Shown piece by piece: positions 53,558 through 63,452 of a DNA stretch of 64,000 bases. Origin of the DNA: Nostoc sp. CENA543. GTDB lineage: Bacteria; Cyanobacteriota; Cyanobacteriia; Cyanobacteriales; Nostocaceae. Both the position numbers and the translations under genes were made by a program. Within the stretch, counting starts at the first letter, position 1, and each line of letters opens with the position of its first letter. Location: the NCBI RefSeq assembly GCF_002896875.1, contig NZ_CP023278.1:2976001-3040000 (forward strand), in the 5' to 3' direction. Under the pieces are notes generated by a model. It saw only the letters and a list, made by a program, of their open reading frames with translations. It had not been told where the DNA came from and searched no databases.

Positions 53558-54147
53558 TGATGCCACCAAAACCTACCCTGACTATTATTGCTGGCCCGAA
53601 TGGATCGGGTAAAAGTACCTTTACTCGTGCAACTCAACAAGCTTTGCAAGTTCCAATTATCGACCCAGATCAAGAAGCACGACAACTTCGACCTGATGAT
53701 CTCCAAGCAGCAGCAATACTCGGTGGAAGGCAAGCAATTAAACGCGCTCGTGCTTATCTGAGCAATAATGAAAGCTTTGCAGTGGAAACTACGCTATCAG
53801 GCCATACATATCTAAGAATGATGGCGGAAGTTAGGCAAAAAGGGTGGCAAATCTACCTCATTTATGTTGGTATCGATAATGTAGAAATCAGCATTGAGCG
53901 TGTTGCTACTAGAGTTGCACAAGGCGGACATAACGTACCTGAAGAAGACATTCGGCGTAGATATTCACGCAGTCTATCCAATTTATCAGTAGCGATAGAA
54001 CAAGCTGACCGGATTTTAATTTTTGATAACTCAACAATGGAAGGATATCAACAAATACTAACCATTGAAAATGGAAGAGTTAGCCAAAAAGCCCAGGAGC
54101 TACCTGAATGGTTAAGATATTCGCTTAGACCAGAATTTTTGGAATAA
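53557..54147 (+). CDS. zeta-toxin family P-loop kinase
   Basis: A 196-residue protein from ATG 53557; ATG 53560 is equally possible. TIIAGPNGSGKSTFTR is the P-loop, IDPDQEARQL and the conserved FAVETTLSGHTYLRMM follow, and VATRVAQGGHNVPEEDIRRR contains the basic substrate/ATP site of zeta toxins. Zeta toxins phosphorylate UDP-N-acetylglucosamine and so block wall synthesis, though many relatives of this short chromosomal type are poorly studied. A palindrome ends the operon. Confidence 0.88.
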   Translation: MMPPKPTLTIIAGPNGSGKSTFTRATQQALQVPIIDPDQEARQLRPDDLQAAAILGGRQAIKRARAYLSNNESFAVETTLSGHTYLRMMAEVRQKGWQIYLIYVGIDNVEISIERVATRVAQGGHNVPEEDIRRRYSRSLSNLSVAIEQADRILIFDNSTMEGYQQILTIENGRVSQKAQELPEWLRYSLRPEFLE

Positions 54148-54192
54148 AACAAGAAATCACATGAGATTTTGGTTTTTAGTTTTGACTCGTTG

Positions 54193-54231
54193 TTGACTAC
54201 TCCACCTAATTAAATTAGGTGGAGTAGTCAA
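54193..54231. terminator. perfect palindrome ending the toxin operon
   Basis: TTGACTACTCCACCTAATT and its exact complement AATTAGGTGGAGTAGTCAA with one base between. A 19-bp stem, 45 bases past the toxin stop. It has no clear T-run, so it may be an inverted-repeat element as well as a transcription stop. Confidence 0.6.
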
Positions 54232-54256
54232 ACATAACACAATACGGTTTAGTTAA

Positions 54257-54437
54257 CGGGACTTAAACATTTTTAAGGCAGAAACAAGCCTCAAAGCCTT
54301 ACAGTACAATCAAAATACACCAAAGGCTCAAAAATGCTTGAAACCCAGATATATCAAGAAACTAAGCAAAACGATGTCAAAGTCCCTCTGCATATAGATT
54401 TGAGTGTTTTTTCTGGCAACTTTTTGTCTAAGTCCCG
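54257..54437. repeat. 181-bp inverted-repeat element, MITE-like
   Basis: Ends CGGGACTTAAACA (54257-54269) and TGTCTAAGTCCCG (54425-54437) are inverted repeats with one mismatch. No coding frame. The right end abuts the right 40-bp direct repeat exactly. Confidence 0.65.
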
Positions 54438-54477
54438 CTAAGACAAATAAACTCTAAATACACAGGGGTGAATCTAA
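54438..54477. repeat. 40-bp direct repeat, right copy
   Basis: CTAAGACAAATAAACTCTAA, then ATACACAGGGGTGAATCTAA. One difference (A for G) from 52815-52854. Confidence 0.93.
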
Positions 54478-54723
54478 TTCATCCCCTACAAACAGTTGTT
54501 TTTAGAACTTTGGTGTAATACCAATTCGCTAAAATCATAAAACAGAGCCAAATTAAGAAATTTTAAGGATTGACGTAGAGAATTTGCGTATTGCACCAAA
54601 ACTTGTCCAAACTTTATTTAGTCACAATAGATTGAAAGAAAGCAGCTAAATAAAAAGCCCACAGCCAATTAAATATTATTGATAAATTCAATCAGTTTAA
54701 AGTTAAAACACACTCTAGAATGT

Positions 54724-55521
54724 ATGATTTATAATATTTCTAGCAAACAAGAAAAACTTATATTTGAATATTCTCAAAAGTGGTTTTCTATCGGATTTAA
54801 AACCAAGGTAAATAATAGTGAAATTCTTCATAAGACTGTCAATAATATTTATAATTTAATTGGATTAAATCAACCAAAAATTATATTAGTAGACAGCCCT
54901 TATCAATCTTTAAAATCCTTAGTTAATTTAAACAAATCAAATAAAAATATTGGTCAACCAGTAGGGCGTTTAATTAATCAAAAATTTAATTTATTACAGT
55001 CAAAAGTTAAGTCTCAGTTTGATGAACAACTATGGTTTCATTTAAGAAGTTCCTTTGTAAATGAATTAAATAATTTATTTGTAGATGAATTAGAAATTAT
55101 TTTAGGTAATTTATTGGAAGAAAGGCTAGAAATAGAACTTGGTAATGATTGGGAGAAATTAACCAGTTTAGTATGGAGCGAAAACAAACTTCAGCCCTGT
55201 AATGAATGGGAACCATCTATAGAATTTTATTATAATAGTTTTTCTTCATGGGCAAACATAAGTGTAGGCTCTATATGTGATTTTTGTATATCTGTACTAA
55301 ACTGTGTGCATAATTCTGTAGAATGGAATGTTTTCAAAAATTTAATTAATTATTGTGGTTGGATGTTTCCCTACGATAATATATGTATTATATCTAATCG
55401 TCCTAGCATAATAAGGTTAGATGAGCAAAATAATATTCATGCGGAACATCTTCCAGCTATTCAGTTTGCTGATGGCTTCAGTGTATATGCTAATCATGGA
55501 AAGATATTAAATTTAAAATAA
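54724..55521 (+). CDS. DUF6745-like protein
   Basis: A 265-residue protein from ATG 54724 (MIYNISSKQEKLIFEYSQKW); a TTG at 54679 would extend it. SSKQEKLIFEYSQKWFSIGF, NLIGLNQPKIILVDSPYQSL and the C-terminal NNIHAEHLPAIQFADGFSVY with YANHGKIL fit the DUF6745 family, whose members often carry the LHAEGEPAIQFADGY-type ending. Function is unknown. The gene is strongly AT-rich and HIP1-free, so possibly acquired. It lies just outside the repeat-bounded island. Confidence 0.72.
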   Translation: MIYNISSKQEKLIFEYSQKWFSIGFKTKVNNSEILHKTVNNIYNLIGLNQPKIILVDSPYQSLKSLVNLNKSNKNIGQPVGRLINQKFNLLQSKVKSQFDEQLWFHLRSSFVNELNNLFVDELEIILGNLLEERLEIELGNDWEKLTSLVWSENKLQPCNEWEPSIEFYYNSFSSWANISVGSICDFCISVLNCVHNSVEWNVFKNLINYCGWMFPYDNICIISNRPSIIRLDEQNNIHAEHLPAIQFADGFSVYANHGKILNLK

Positions 55522-55721
55522 TCTATCTTGAAAAAACTGAACATTCTAATTGATGGGAATCCGAAAAATTGCAAATCATAAGAATAAGACTGTTCCCCAT
55601 TCCCTGTTCCCTACCTCCACCAAAGAAATTTTTGGGCAAACCATAAATTAAAGCGATCGCCATCTCGCTAAAATATTGTTAATATGCGCCTCATTGGAGA
55701 CTCAAGTTAACTTTAAATTAC

Positions 55722-55760
55722 CAATGCCCCATTCCCTATGCCCCATTCCCCATAGCCCAA
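55722..55760. repeat. short STRR after hpnJ
   Basis: CCAATGCCCCATTCCC and ATGCCCCATTCCCCATAG units directly before the hpnJ stop codon. The rest of 55522-55763 is AT-rich and holds nothing I recognise. Confidence 0.8.
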
Positions 55761-55763
55761 TTT

Positions 55764-57209
55764 CTAAACCCCCACAACTTTTGCCGCCGCTTGGTTACGA
55801 CGTTCTTTTAAATAAGAAAAGAACTCCCCACCCTCACGCAGTCGCCTAACTAACATCTGTCTATCAGTCAACATTTCCCAAACAATGGGCAATATAGCTT
55901 GGGGACGGAAGTAAAATTGGCGATACATTCTTTCTACTGCATCTTCTATCTCTGCACTAGAAAGTGTGGGATATTGCAAAGTTGAAGTTTGAATCCCAGA
56001 GTTAGCGACTAAAGATTGGTCACTAAACCAACCGTTAGCTTGAGCTTGTTCATACAATTCTGTGCCTGGATAGGGTGCAGCTATAGAAACTTGAATTGTA
56101 TGGGGATTTAATTCACAGGCAAAACGAATAGTTTCTTCGACGGTTTCTTTAGTTTCAATGGGCAACCCAATAATAAAAGTACCGTGGACTGTAATTCCAA
56201 GCTTGTGGCAATTTTTCATAAATTCTCGCGCCACTTCTAACTTGATACCTTTTTTAATCCGGTTGAGGACTTCTTGATTACCTGATTCAAACCCGACTAG
56301 AAGTAATCTTAAACCATTATCCCGTAATTGCTTGAGGGTATCGTAGTCTAAGTTAGCACGAGCGTTACAACTCCAAGTCAATTTGAGTTTTTTCATGTGT
56401 TCGCTGATGGCGATCGCTCTATGCTTATCAATGGTGAAGGTATCATCATCAAACATATACTCCTGCACCTTGTCGCCAAACAGTTCTTTAGCTTGCGCCA
56501 TCTCCCTGCCCACAGCTTCCGGGCTTTTGTGGCGATATAAATGTCCGCCGATAGTCTGCGGCCACAAACAAAAGGTACATTTTGCCGGACAACCACGCCC
56601 CGTATAAAAGGAGACGTAGGGATGTTTAAGATAGCCAATGAAATATTTGGTAATATCTAAATCACGGGCATATACAGGTAAAACACTGGGCATAGCATCC
56701 CAGTCATGAATTAACGGGCGTTCTTCATTGTGGCGAATCTTACCAAACTGATCCCGATAACTCAAACCTAAAATCTCATCCCAAGGTTTACCCTCAGCTA
56801 ATTCCTTACAGGTATAGTCAAACTCATTGCGACAGACAAAATCAATCACTGGGTGATCTTGCAGTGTTGCATCTGGTAACACCGCAACGTGCGCCCCCAC
56901 AAAACCTATCTGCACATCAGGATTTTGATTTTTAATGGCGGCTGCACACTGCACATCATTTGCTAAAGATGGGGTACTAGTGTGCATAATCACCAGTTCA
57001 TAATCTTTAGCAATTTGCAACACATCCTCCACAGTTTGATTGTGTGGTGGTGCATCCACTAGCCTGCTACCAGGGACTAAAGCCGCCGGTTGGGCTAACC
57101 ATGTGGGATACCAAAAAGATGTAATTTCCCGCTTGGCTTGGTATCGCGCACCCGCACCACCGTCAAACCCATCAAAGGAAGGGGGACTGAGGAATAAAGT
57201 TTTCTTCAC
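55764..57209 (-). CDS. hpnJ: hopanoid biosynthesis radical SAM protein HpnJ
   Basis: A 481-residue B12-binding-type radical SAM protein. I start at GTG 57209 (MKKTLFLSPPSFDGFDGGAG), with AGGAGA seven bases upstream; the frame runs on to 57314 but without support. The N-terminal half is cobalamin-domain-like (VGAHVAVLPDATLQDHP), CPAKCTFC binds the 4Fe-4S cluster, and LLVGFESGNQEVLNRIKKG is a usual core segment. HpnJ is required for the cyclitol-ether head group of bacteriohopanetetrol, made from the sugar that HpnI adds. The synthase gene lies 126 bases upstream on the same strand. Confidence 0.9.
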   Translation of the reverse strand: MKKTLFLSPPSFDGFDGGAGARYQAKREITSFWYPTWLAQPAALVPGSRLVDAPPHNQTVEDVLQIAKDYELVIMHTSTPSLANDVQCAAAIKNQNPDVQIGFVGAHVAVLPDATLQDHPVIDFVCRNEFDYTCKELAEGKPWDEILGLSYRDQFGKIRHNEERPLIHDWDAMPSVLPVYARDLDITKYFIGYLKHPYVSFYTGRGCPAKCTFCLWPQTIGGHLYRHKSPEAVGREMAQAKELFGDKVQEYMFDDDTFTIDKHRAIAISEHMKKLKLTWSCNARANLDYDTLKQLRDNGLRLLLVGFESGNQEVLNRIKKGIKLEVAREFMKNCHKLGITVHGTFIIGLPIETKETVEETIRFACELNPHTIQVSIAAPYPGTELYEQAQANGWFSDQSLVANSGIQTSTLQYPTLSSAEIEDAVERMYRQFYFRPQAILPIVWEMLTDRQMLVRRLREGGEFFSYLKERRNQAAAKVVGV

Positions 57210-57335
57210 TGATATCTCTCCTAGAACAAACCACCATACCAAATTGGTGTCAATAGTATTATTTGAGATTATTGGAATCACCCGTAAACCAAGGCTTGCA
57301 ATCCAAAATCCCAAATCTAAAATCCAAAATTAGTA

Positions 57336-58166
57336 TTAGCCTGCTTTTAAGTTGACACTGTTGAGTTGCTGAAGTAACGCTTCTACATCACTCCGGCTGA
57401 GTTTTTCTTTACCGTTGGCTAAAGCTTCAATTGTGCCGTGCGCTAAAGCTAAGGGGATTTGGCAAAATTGCAGAGCCGGGCCAGCCGGTAAACTACTGGT
57501 ATAAGCATCTGCTAAAGCTAAATTTCGCAGTGCATACTCTTGCATCTTGGCTACATTCCAACCATCGGGGAAAAAGCTGACTCCACGCCCTAAATCTTCC
57601 ACATGATTACGTAAAATGTTTACTGCTTGCAAGCCGCGACCAAAACCAATAGCTTGTGTGCGGTTGGTTTGTGTGCCATCATACCAAGTCCACAAATCTG
57701 AAAGCATCAAGCCGACTGCACCCGCCACCCCAAAGGTATAACGGTCTAAATCTGCTTCGGTATGTACTTTCCAGTTAACTTCTGCCCAGTAAGCCATCCG
57801 GTCTGACATCGCCGCCGTCGCATCCCAGATACGGGGTGCAATAGTTTCTGGTGCTAGAATTGACCATTCCCGAATTCTGATGGTGACTTCTTCTAAAATA
57901 TCTTCGTAGCCACTAAAGCCCGCCGCAAAAGCATCCACAGGAAAGCCGTCAACTCCTGATTGTAGAGTCAAGCTAATTGCACGCAACAATTTTGCTTTTG
58001 TGGGATTGTCTAAAGTGGGATGGTCTTCAATTTCATCAATAGCACGCATACACAGGTACGCTGATGCGACTGCCTCTTGCAACCCTGGAGGTAAAATACT
58101 AATCGGAATATAAAACGTTCGACTAGTTTCTTTGAGGATTTGCAAAGCATCTCTACGTAAATCCAT
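57336..58166 (-). CDS. squalene/phytoene synthase family protein
   Basis: A 276-residue trans-isoprenyl condensing enzyme from ATG 58166 (MDLRRDALQILKETSRTFYI), with AGGGG upstream; the frame extends to 58199. The first aspartate-rich motif is DEIEDHP and the second is NILRNHVEDLGRGVSFFP. It could make squalene for hopanoids, or phytoene. Neighbouring hpnJ and the short length favour squalene synthesis in the hopanoid pathway. Confidence 0.85.
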   Translation of the reverse strand: MDLRRDALQILKETSRTFYIPISILPPGLQEAVASAYLCMRAIDEIEDHPTLDNPTKAKLLRAISLTLQSGVDGFPVDAFAAGFSGYEDILEEVTIRIREWSILAPETIAPRIWDATAAMSDRMAYWAEVNWKVHTEADLDRYTFGVAGAVGLMLSDLWTWYDGTQTNRTQAIGFGRGLQAVNILRNHVEDLGRGVSFFPDGWNVAKMQEYALRNLALADAYTSSLPAGPALQFCQIPLALAHGTIEALANGKEKLSRSDVEALLQQLNSVNLKAG

Positions 58167-59514
58167 GTTGTCATTCCCCTGTTGATTTTTACACCACACG
58201 CAATTGGCAGTTTTTTTGATAATACTGGATATTGTTTTTACTGAATCTAAAAAAGTATAGATGCCATAATGATGTTTTTAAATATTAGTGGTTTTTGGTA
58301 TCAAAATTAACAAAAGTTTCCTAAATACATTTGGAATCATCTGGACACAACTTCCTCTTGAGATATTTTTAGCATTTATCTTTGTCTAACTATTGTAAAT
58401 TTTTGACGTAAATATTAATCAGTAGACATTCCAAAAACTGTCTGAAGAGGTCTTTGCAATTGCAAATTACTATGCTTTGTCAAGGAAAAAAGGAGCAGAG
58501 AACAGAGAAAAGTTACGGTTTAGAGACAAATTATCGAATTATTACCAGTCTTATTCTTGCCGCAACCTAACCCTTCCCTTTTTCAAAGGGAGAGAACTAA
58601 ATTTTCTGGTTTTCTCATTTTCAAGGTCAGTCAGTACCCTCTTGTAGCATCTGATGTATGGATTAACAAGGGTAAGAATGTGATTTTTTCCACTAACTTT
58701 TAAGATTTGATTAATTTAAGCTTAACTTTCTGATAAGATTGACTATAATGACATTCACAAAACTTAGGGGTTTAAGTTCCTAAATTGTATTAAAGCGTAA
58801 GAATGTTGTTGCTTTTTTTAATTGCTGCTACGACAGAGAAAAATCTAATTGTAAATTGCTTTCTTCTCTAAAAGAGACTGCGCCAATTTAGCGGAATTTT
58901 AGTTTATGGCAAAATTAACTTAACAGTGTAGTAAATTCTTATTCAAGATATTCTCATTATTAAAAATTGAGACAGTAGCAAATGAAAACTAACTGAGATA
59001 AGACTCGTCTTTGATTTCTGCGAAGCTAGGGACACTTTTATTTCTGCTTCTCTGTGAAGATTTCCCTATTACCTTCCTATGCAAACATTTTCAGGAATCA
59101 AAGCGGATTCCTAGAGATAAAGTAGGCAATTATCAATAATTTATGAGAAACGATATCCAAGACTTATTAGATAATTCAGGGATCTAAACACAGCAAATGC
59201 TCACAAATCAGATAGGGCTGCTAGAAATATCCAAAAAGAGTATTTTAACTGAGGCGACTTGTGATTATTTTCATTAAGATTTTACTAAAAAGGACTGATG
59301 ACAAAACCTTTAAAAACTCTGTGAGTGAGTAGTAGAGTCAAAGAACAGGCAAAAATAAGTTTTACATCGCCTCATAAAACTCGTTTAATAATTTTAAAAT
59401 ACGTATATAGATAGATGTGAACTAAATATATGAAAGTAAGATGTATAAGGATGTGTAAATATGAGACAAATTAAAATAATCAACCATTAGATAGATGCGG
59501 TTACATAAATCTCA
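58167..59514. other. 1.35-kb gap upstream of the hybrid kinase
   Basis: The longest gene-free stretch here. AT-rich, with no frame, tandem array or tRNA-like segment that I could find. A short hairpin CCCTTCCCTTTTTCAAAGGG lies near 58571. It may carry long leaders, small RNAs or a decayed gene. Confidence 0.5.
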
Positions 59515-62500
59515 ATGTTAGGAGTCAACCGCTTGCGACGACAAAACATCAACAATTCCTTAATTGCCAAAGGCGCAAGTGCGATCGCTGTGATAGTGGG
59601 CGTGGTTGTATTAGTTACTTGGTATCTAGATATTCAACTCTTTGAGGGGAATTTCTTCGGTATTGCAGTGACAACACAAGCAGACACCGCCTTATGCTTT
59701 CTCCTATCAGGTATTTCCCTCTGGTTGATGGTGGGTGTAAAGTCAACTCAGAGCAAAGTAGCTTCTAGCATCTTGGCCTTAGCGGTTGGTGTGATTGCTA
59801 TCTCCATCGAGAGTCAATACTTATGGGGTTGGAATTTAGGATTAGACAGGTTTTTCCCCAAGCAATTGGCAAATCATGGGAGTATGGGATGGAATACAGC
59901 CCTAAATTTTATTTTTTTGAGTTTAGCTCTACAGTTATTGAATCACACTCAGAATCGCCGCAACTACTGGTATGCTCAAATACTGACTTTGGTCACATCT
60001 GTAGTTTCATTACAAGTGATCATTGGCCACATATATAAAGCAAATTTTTTAGAGAATACTACTGTTGTGATTCCCTGTATGGGATTTTACACAGCATTAT
60101 TATTTATAGTTCTGTGCATAGGCATTTTATGGGGACGAGCCGAACACGGATTAATGAAAATAGTAATCAGCAATAGCTATGGTGGCTCAATTGCACGACG
60201 TTTATTAGCAGTTGCGATCGCATTTCCTGTAATTCTCGGTTGGTTAGTCATTGCCGGACATAGAGCCGGTCAATACGAGCCAGCCTTTGCCTTGTCAGTA
60301 TTTGTAGTCATATTAATCGTAATTTTTGCCATTGTGATTTGGCAAAGTGCAGTGATTATTGAACTTCTCAGCCAACAGCGCGATCGCGCCCAAGAAAGGG
60401 TGAAAATCTATGAAGAAAAGCTGAGAAGTTTTGTGGATGCTAACCTCATTGGCATTATCTTGAGTGACATTTACGGAGGCATTCAACAAGCAAACGATGC
60501 TTTCTTAGAAATGCTTGGTTATTCCCAACAAGATATACTTGCAGGTAAATTAAATTGGCAAACCATCACTCCTCCAGAATATTTTGACTTAGATCAGCAA
60601 GGAATTGCCGAAGCCCAAAACAATCCTAAAGGCACTTGTACGCCCTACGAAAAAGAATACATTCATCAAGATGGTAGTCGCATCCCCGTATTAGTTGGCT
60701 ATGTCCTCATTGGTGAACATAAACAAGAGGGAGTCGCCTTTATTTTTGATTTAAGAGAAAGCAAACAAGCACAACAGAAAATTCTTCAACTCAACAAAGA
60801 TTTACAGCGTCGTGTTACTGAATTGCAAACATTATTAGATGTCATTCCCATAGGAATTGGCATAGCAGAAGATCCCCAATGTCAAAAAATTAAAGTCAAT
60901 CCCGCCTTTGCCAAACATCTAGGCATATCGACAGATATCAATGCTTCCTTATCAGCTCCTCATGAAGAAAAACCAACACAATTTAAAGTTTACCGTGGAG
61001 GTGAAGAACTTTCCCCAGAAGAACTACCCATGCAATATGCGGCGGCGCATGGCGTAGAAGTTTTAGATTTTGAAGTAGATGTAGTTCACAACAATGGTAA
61101 AGTCGTTAACCTTTTAGAGTATGTCGTCCCATTATTTGATGAGGAAGGTAACTCCAGAGGGTGTATCGGTGCGTTTTTAGATATTACAGAACGCAAAAAC
61201 AACGAAGTATTACTGAGAAATCAACAACAGTGGTTGGAATATGTTTTAAACCTTATGCCCAGGCCACTATTATTGATTGAGCCAGGAACAGCACGGGTAA
61301 CATTTGCCAATCGAGCCGCCGATGAATTAGCCGGAGGTGAATTTCCCAAAGGTGTACCAGCCGAAGATTATCACACCGTTTATTATTACACAGATGCCGC
61401 AGGTAATCCCATTGCCAACGACCAAATGCCAGGGGTGCGGGTGGCGCGTGGAGAACGTGTAGAAAGTTACGAATTAGATTGGCATACACCCAACGGGATT
61501 TTGTCGATTTTAGTATTTGCAGATACATTACCGGCTATGTACGGTTATCCAGCCACTTGTGTATTAGTATTTCAAGATATTACTAATCTCAAGCAAGTAG
61601 AAAAAGCCCTGTCATTAGGTTATAAAAGATTACAATTACTGTTTAATACTGCCAGTGAATTACTCTCTAGTCGAGAACCATTAGCACTAATTGATAGTTG
61701 CTTTCACAAACTAGCAGAACAAATTGAATTAGACGTTTATTTTAACTATTTAATAGTAGAAAATTCCCAAACCATGCGTTTGGCTTCTTATCGAGGAATT
61801 TCAGAGGAAGTGGCCAAAGCAATTACATCACTGTCTTTTGGACAAGCAGTCTGTGGTGTTGTCGCTCAACAATGTCAATCAATTTATGTCGAGAATGTAC
61901 ACCAATCAACTGACCCCAAAACAGAATTACTCCGTTCCGTTGGTCTTAGTGCCTATTATTGCTCTCCGTTGATAGCACAGGAAAAAGTTTTAGGGACTCT
62001 GGGTTTTGGTAGTAAGACTCGTACTAGTTTTACCGAAAATCAAAAAGCCATGATGCAGGCGGTTTCTGATCAAATCGCGATCGCAATGGAACGCAGTCAA
62101 TTAATCACCTCTCTACAGCAGCAAACAGAACAACTCACCGCCGCCAACCGCATGAAAGACGAGTTTCTCGCCATACTCTCCCATGAATTGCGATCGCCCC
62201 TCAACGCCATTCTCGGTTGGGCGCAATTGTTACGCACTCGTCAACTTAATGAAAGCCAAACAGCCAAAGGCTTAGAAACTATTGAACGCAACGCCAGAGC
62301 GCAAACCCAATTAATTGAAGACTTACTAGATATCTCACGGATGATTCGCGGTAAACTGCGCCTCAATGTTTGCCATTGTAATCTCGTTCCCATCATTGAA
62401 TCAGCCATTGAAAACATCCAACTAGCCGCCCAAGCCAAAGAAATTGACCTGCAATTTTGCCTATTTTCAGAAAACGATCAATTTCTGATTTCTGGTGATC

Positions 62501-63315
62501 CTGAACGATTGCAACAAATCATTTGGAATTTACTTTCCAATGCCATTAAATTCACACCACCAGGCGGCAAAGTCGCAGTCAAACTCACGAAAATTGCCGA
62601 GCCAGAAAAACAAGCACCAACAGCCTACGCGCAAATGCAAGTCATTGACACAGGTATTGGCATTAGTCCCCAATTTTTACCCTACGTATTTGACCGTTTT
62701 CGCCAAGCTGACAGTTCCAGTACCAGATCCCACGGTGGTTTAGGATTAGGTTTAGCCATTGTCAGGCATTTAGTAGAACTGCACGGCGGTATAGTTCAGG
62801 TAGCCAGTGCTGGAGAAAACCAAGGTGCAACCTTTACAGTGAAGTTACCACTTCTAACAGTCAATAAGGTCACTAGCAACGAAGTAGTCAACCAAATCAC
62901 AACCAACGCCACACCACTACCCATGTGTCCCTCACTATTAGGGATCAAGGTTCTAGTCGTAGACGATGAAGCAGATTCCCGTGATTTTGTGACCACAGTT
63001 TTAGAACAATGTCAAGCCCAAGTACAAGCAGCTGATTCCGTACCAGCTGCATTAGAAATAATTCACCAATGGCAACCAGATGTATTGGTGAGTGACATCG
63101 GCATGCCCCATGAAGACGGCTACGCCTTAATCCGTAAACTGCGATCGCTCCCTCCAGAACAAGGAGGCAAAATCCCCGCCGCCGCCCTCACCGCCTACGC
63201 CAGAGCCGACGACCGCACCCGCGCCATCCAAGAAGGGTATCAGCTACATTTACCCAAACCCATTGAGCCAGTCGAGTTAGCCACAGTTGTCGCCAGCTTG
63301 GTGAGGAGGAGATAG
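59515..63315 (+). CDS. hybrid sensor histidine kinase/response regulator
   Basis: A 1266-residue two-component protein. About eight membrane spans occupy residues 20-285 (AIAVIVGVVVLVTWYL, VFVVILIVIFAIVIWQSAVI). Three PAS-like domains follow (about 305-425, 440-560, 575-690), then a GAF domain (about 705-860). HisKA has FLAILSHELRSPLNAILGWA near 890. HATPase has NLLSNAIKFTPPGG, DTGIGISP and GGLGLGLAIV. The C-terminal receiver has VLVVDDEADSRD and the phospho-acceptor Asp in VLVSDIGMP. There is no output domain, so a further partner should relay the signal. Signal unknown. The repeat begins right after its stop. Confidence 0.95.
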   Translation: MLGVNRLRRQNINNSLIAKGASAIAVIVGVVVLVTWYLDIQLFEGNFFGIAVTTQADTALCFLLSGISLWLMVGVKSTQSKVASSILALAVGVIAISIESQYLWGWNLGLDRFFPKQLANHGSMGWNTALNFIFLSLALQLLNHTQNRRNYWYAQILTLVTSVVSLQVIIGHIYKANFLENTTVVIPCMGFYTALLFIVLCIGILWGRAEHGLMKIVISNSYGGSIARRLLAVAIAFPVILGWLVIAGHRAGQYEPAFALSVFVVILIVIFAIVIWQSAVIIELLSQQRDRAQERVKIYEEKLRSFVDANLIGIILSDIYGGIQQANDAFLEMLGYSQQDILAGKLNWQTITPPEYFDLDQQGIAEAQNNPKGTCTPYEKEYIHQDGSRIPVLVGYVLIGEHKQEGVAFIFDLRESKQAQQKILQLNKDLQRRVTELQTLLDVIPIGIGIAEDPQCQKIKVNPAFAKHLGISTDINASLSAPHEEKPTQFKVYRGGEELSPEELPMQYAAAHGVEVLDFEVDVVHNNGKVVNLLEYVVPLFDEEGNSRGCIGAFLDITERKNNEVLLRNQQQWLEYVLNLMPRPLLLIEPGTARVTFANRAADELAGGEFPKGVPAEDYHTVYYYTDAAGNPIANDQMPGVRVARGERVESYELDWHTPNGILSILVFADTLPAMYGYPATCVLVFQDITNLKQVEKALSLGYKRLQLLFNTASELLSSREPLALIDSCFHKLAEQIELDVYFNYLIVENSQTMRLASYRGISEEVAKAITSLSFGQAVCGVVAQQCQSIYVENVHQSTDPKTELLRSVGLSAYYCSPLIAQEKVLGTLGFGSKTRTSFTENQKAMMQAVSDQIAIAMERSQLITSLQQQTEQLTAANRMKDEFLAILSHELRSPLNAILGWAQLLRTRQLNESQTAKGLETIERNARAQTQLIEDLLDISRMIRGKLRLNVCHCNLVPIIESAIENIQLAAQAKEIDLQFCLFSENDQFLISGDPERLQQIIWNLLSNAIKFTPPGGKVAVKLTKIAEPEKQAPTAYAQMQVIDTGIGISPQFLPYVFDRFRQADSSSTRSHGGLGLGLAIVRHLVELHGGIVQVASAGENQGATFTVKLPLLTVNKVTSNEVVNQITTNATPLPMCPSLLGIKVLVVDDEADSRDFVTTVLEQCQAQVQAADSVPAALEIIHQWQPDVLVSDIGMPHEDGYALIRKLRSLPPEQGGKIPAAALTAYARADDRTRAIQEGYQLHLPKPIEPVELATVVASLVRRR

Positions 63316-63317
63316 AA

Positions 63318-63452
63318 ATGGGGACTGGGGACTGGGAAGATGGGGAAGTGTGGGGAGTGTGGGGAGTGTGGGGAGAGAGGGGGGAAAGATTTCTTCCCTA
63401 TCCTCCCACACCTCCCGCCCCTCCCACACTTCCTGCTTGCTCTATGCCCTAT
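63318..63452. repeat. family A hairpin repeat, copy 3
   Basis: GGGGACTGGGGACTGGGAAG, then three GTGTGGGGA units, AGAGAGGGGGGAAAGATTTC, CTTCCCTATCCTCCCACACC and CCCTCCCACACTTCCTGC. It lies between the convergent kinase and LysR genes and reaches into the LysR end. Confidence 0.92.

Larger units (their letters stand above)
54148..54723. other. 576-base gap after the zeta toxin
   Basis: It holds the 19-bp palindrome, a MITE-like element (54257-54437), the right 40-bp direct repeat and about 240 bases of AT-rich sequence leading to the DUF6745 gene. No frame that I would call. Confidence 0.65.
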
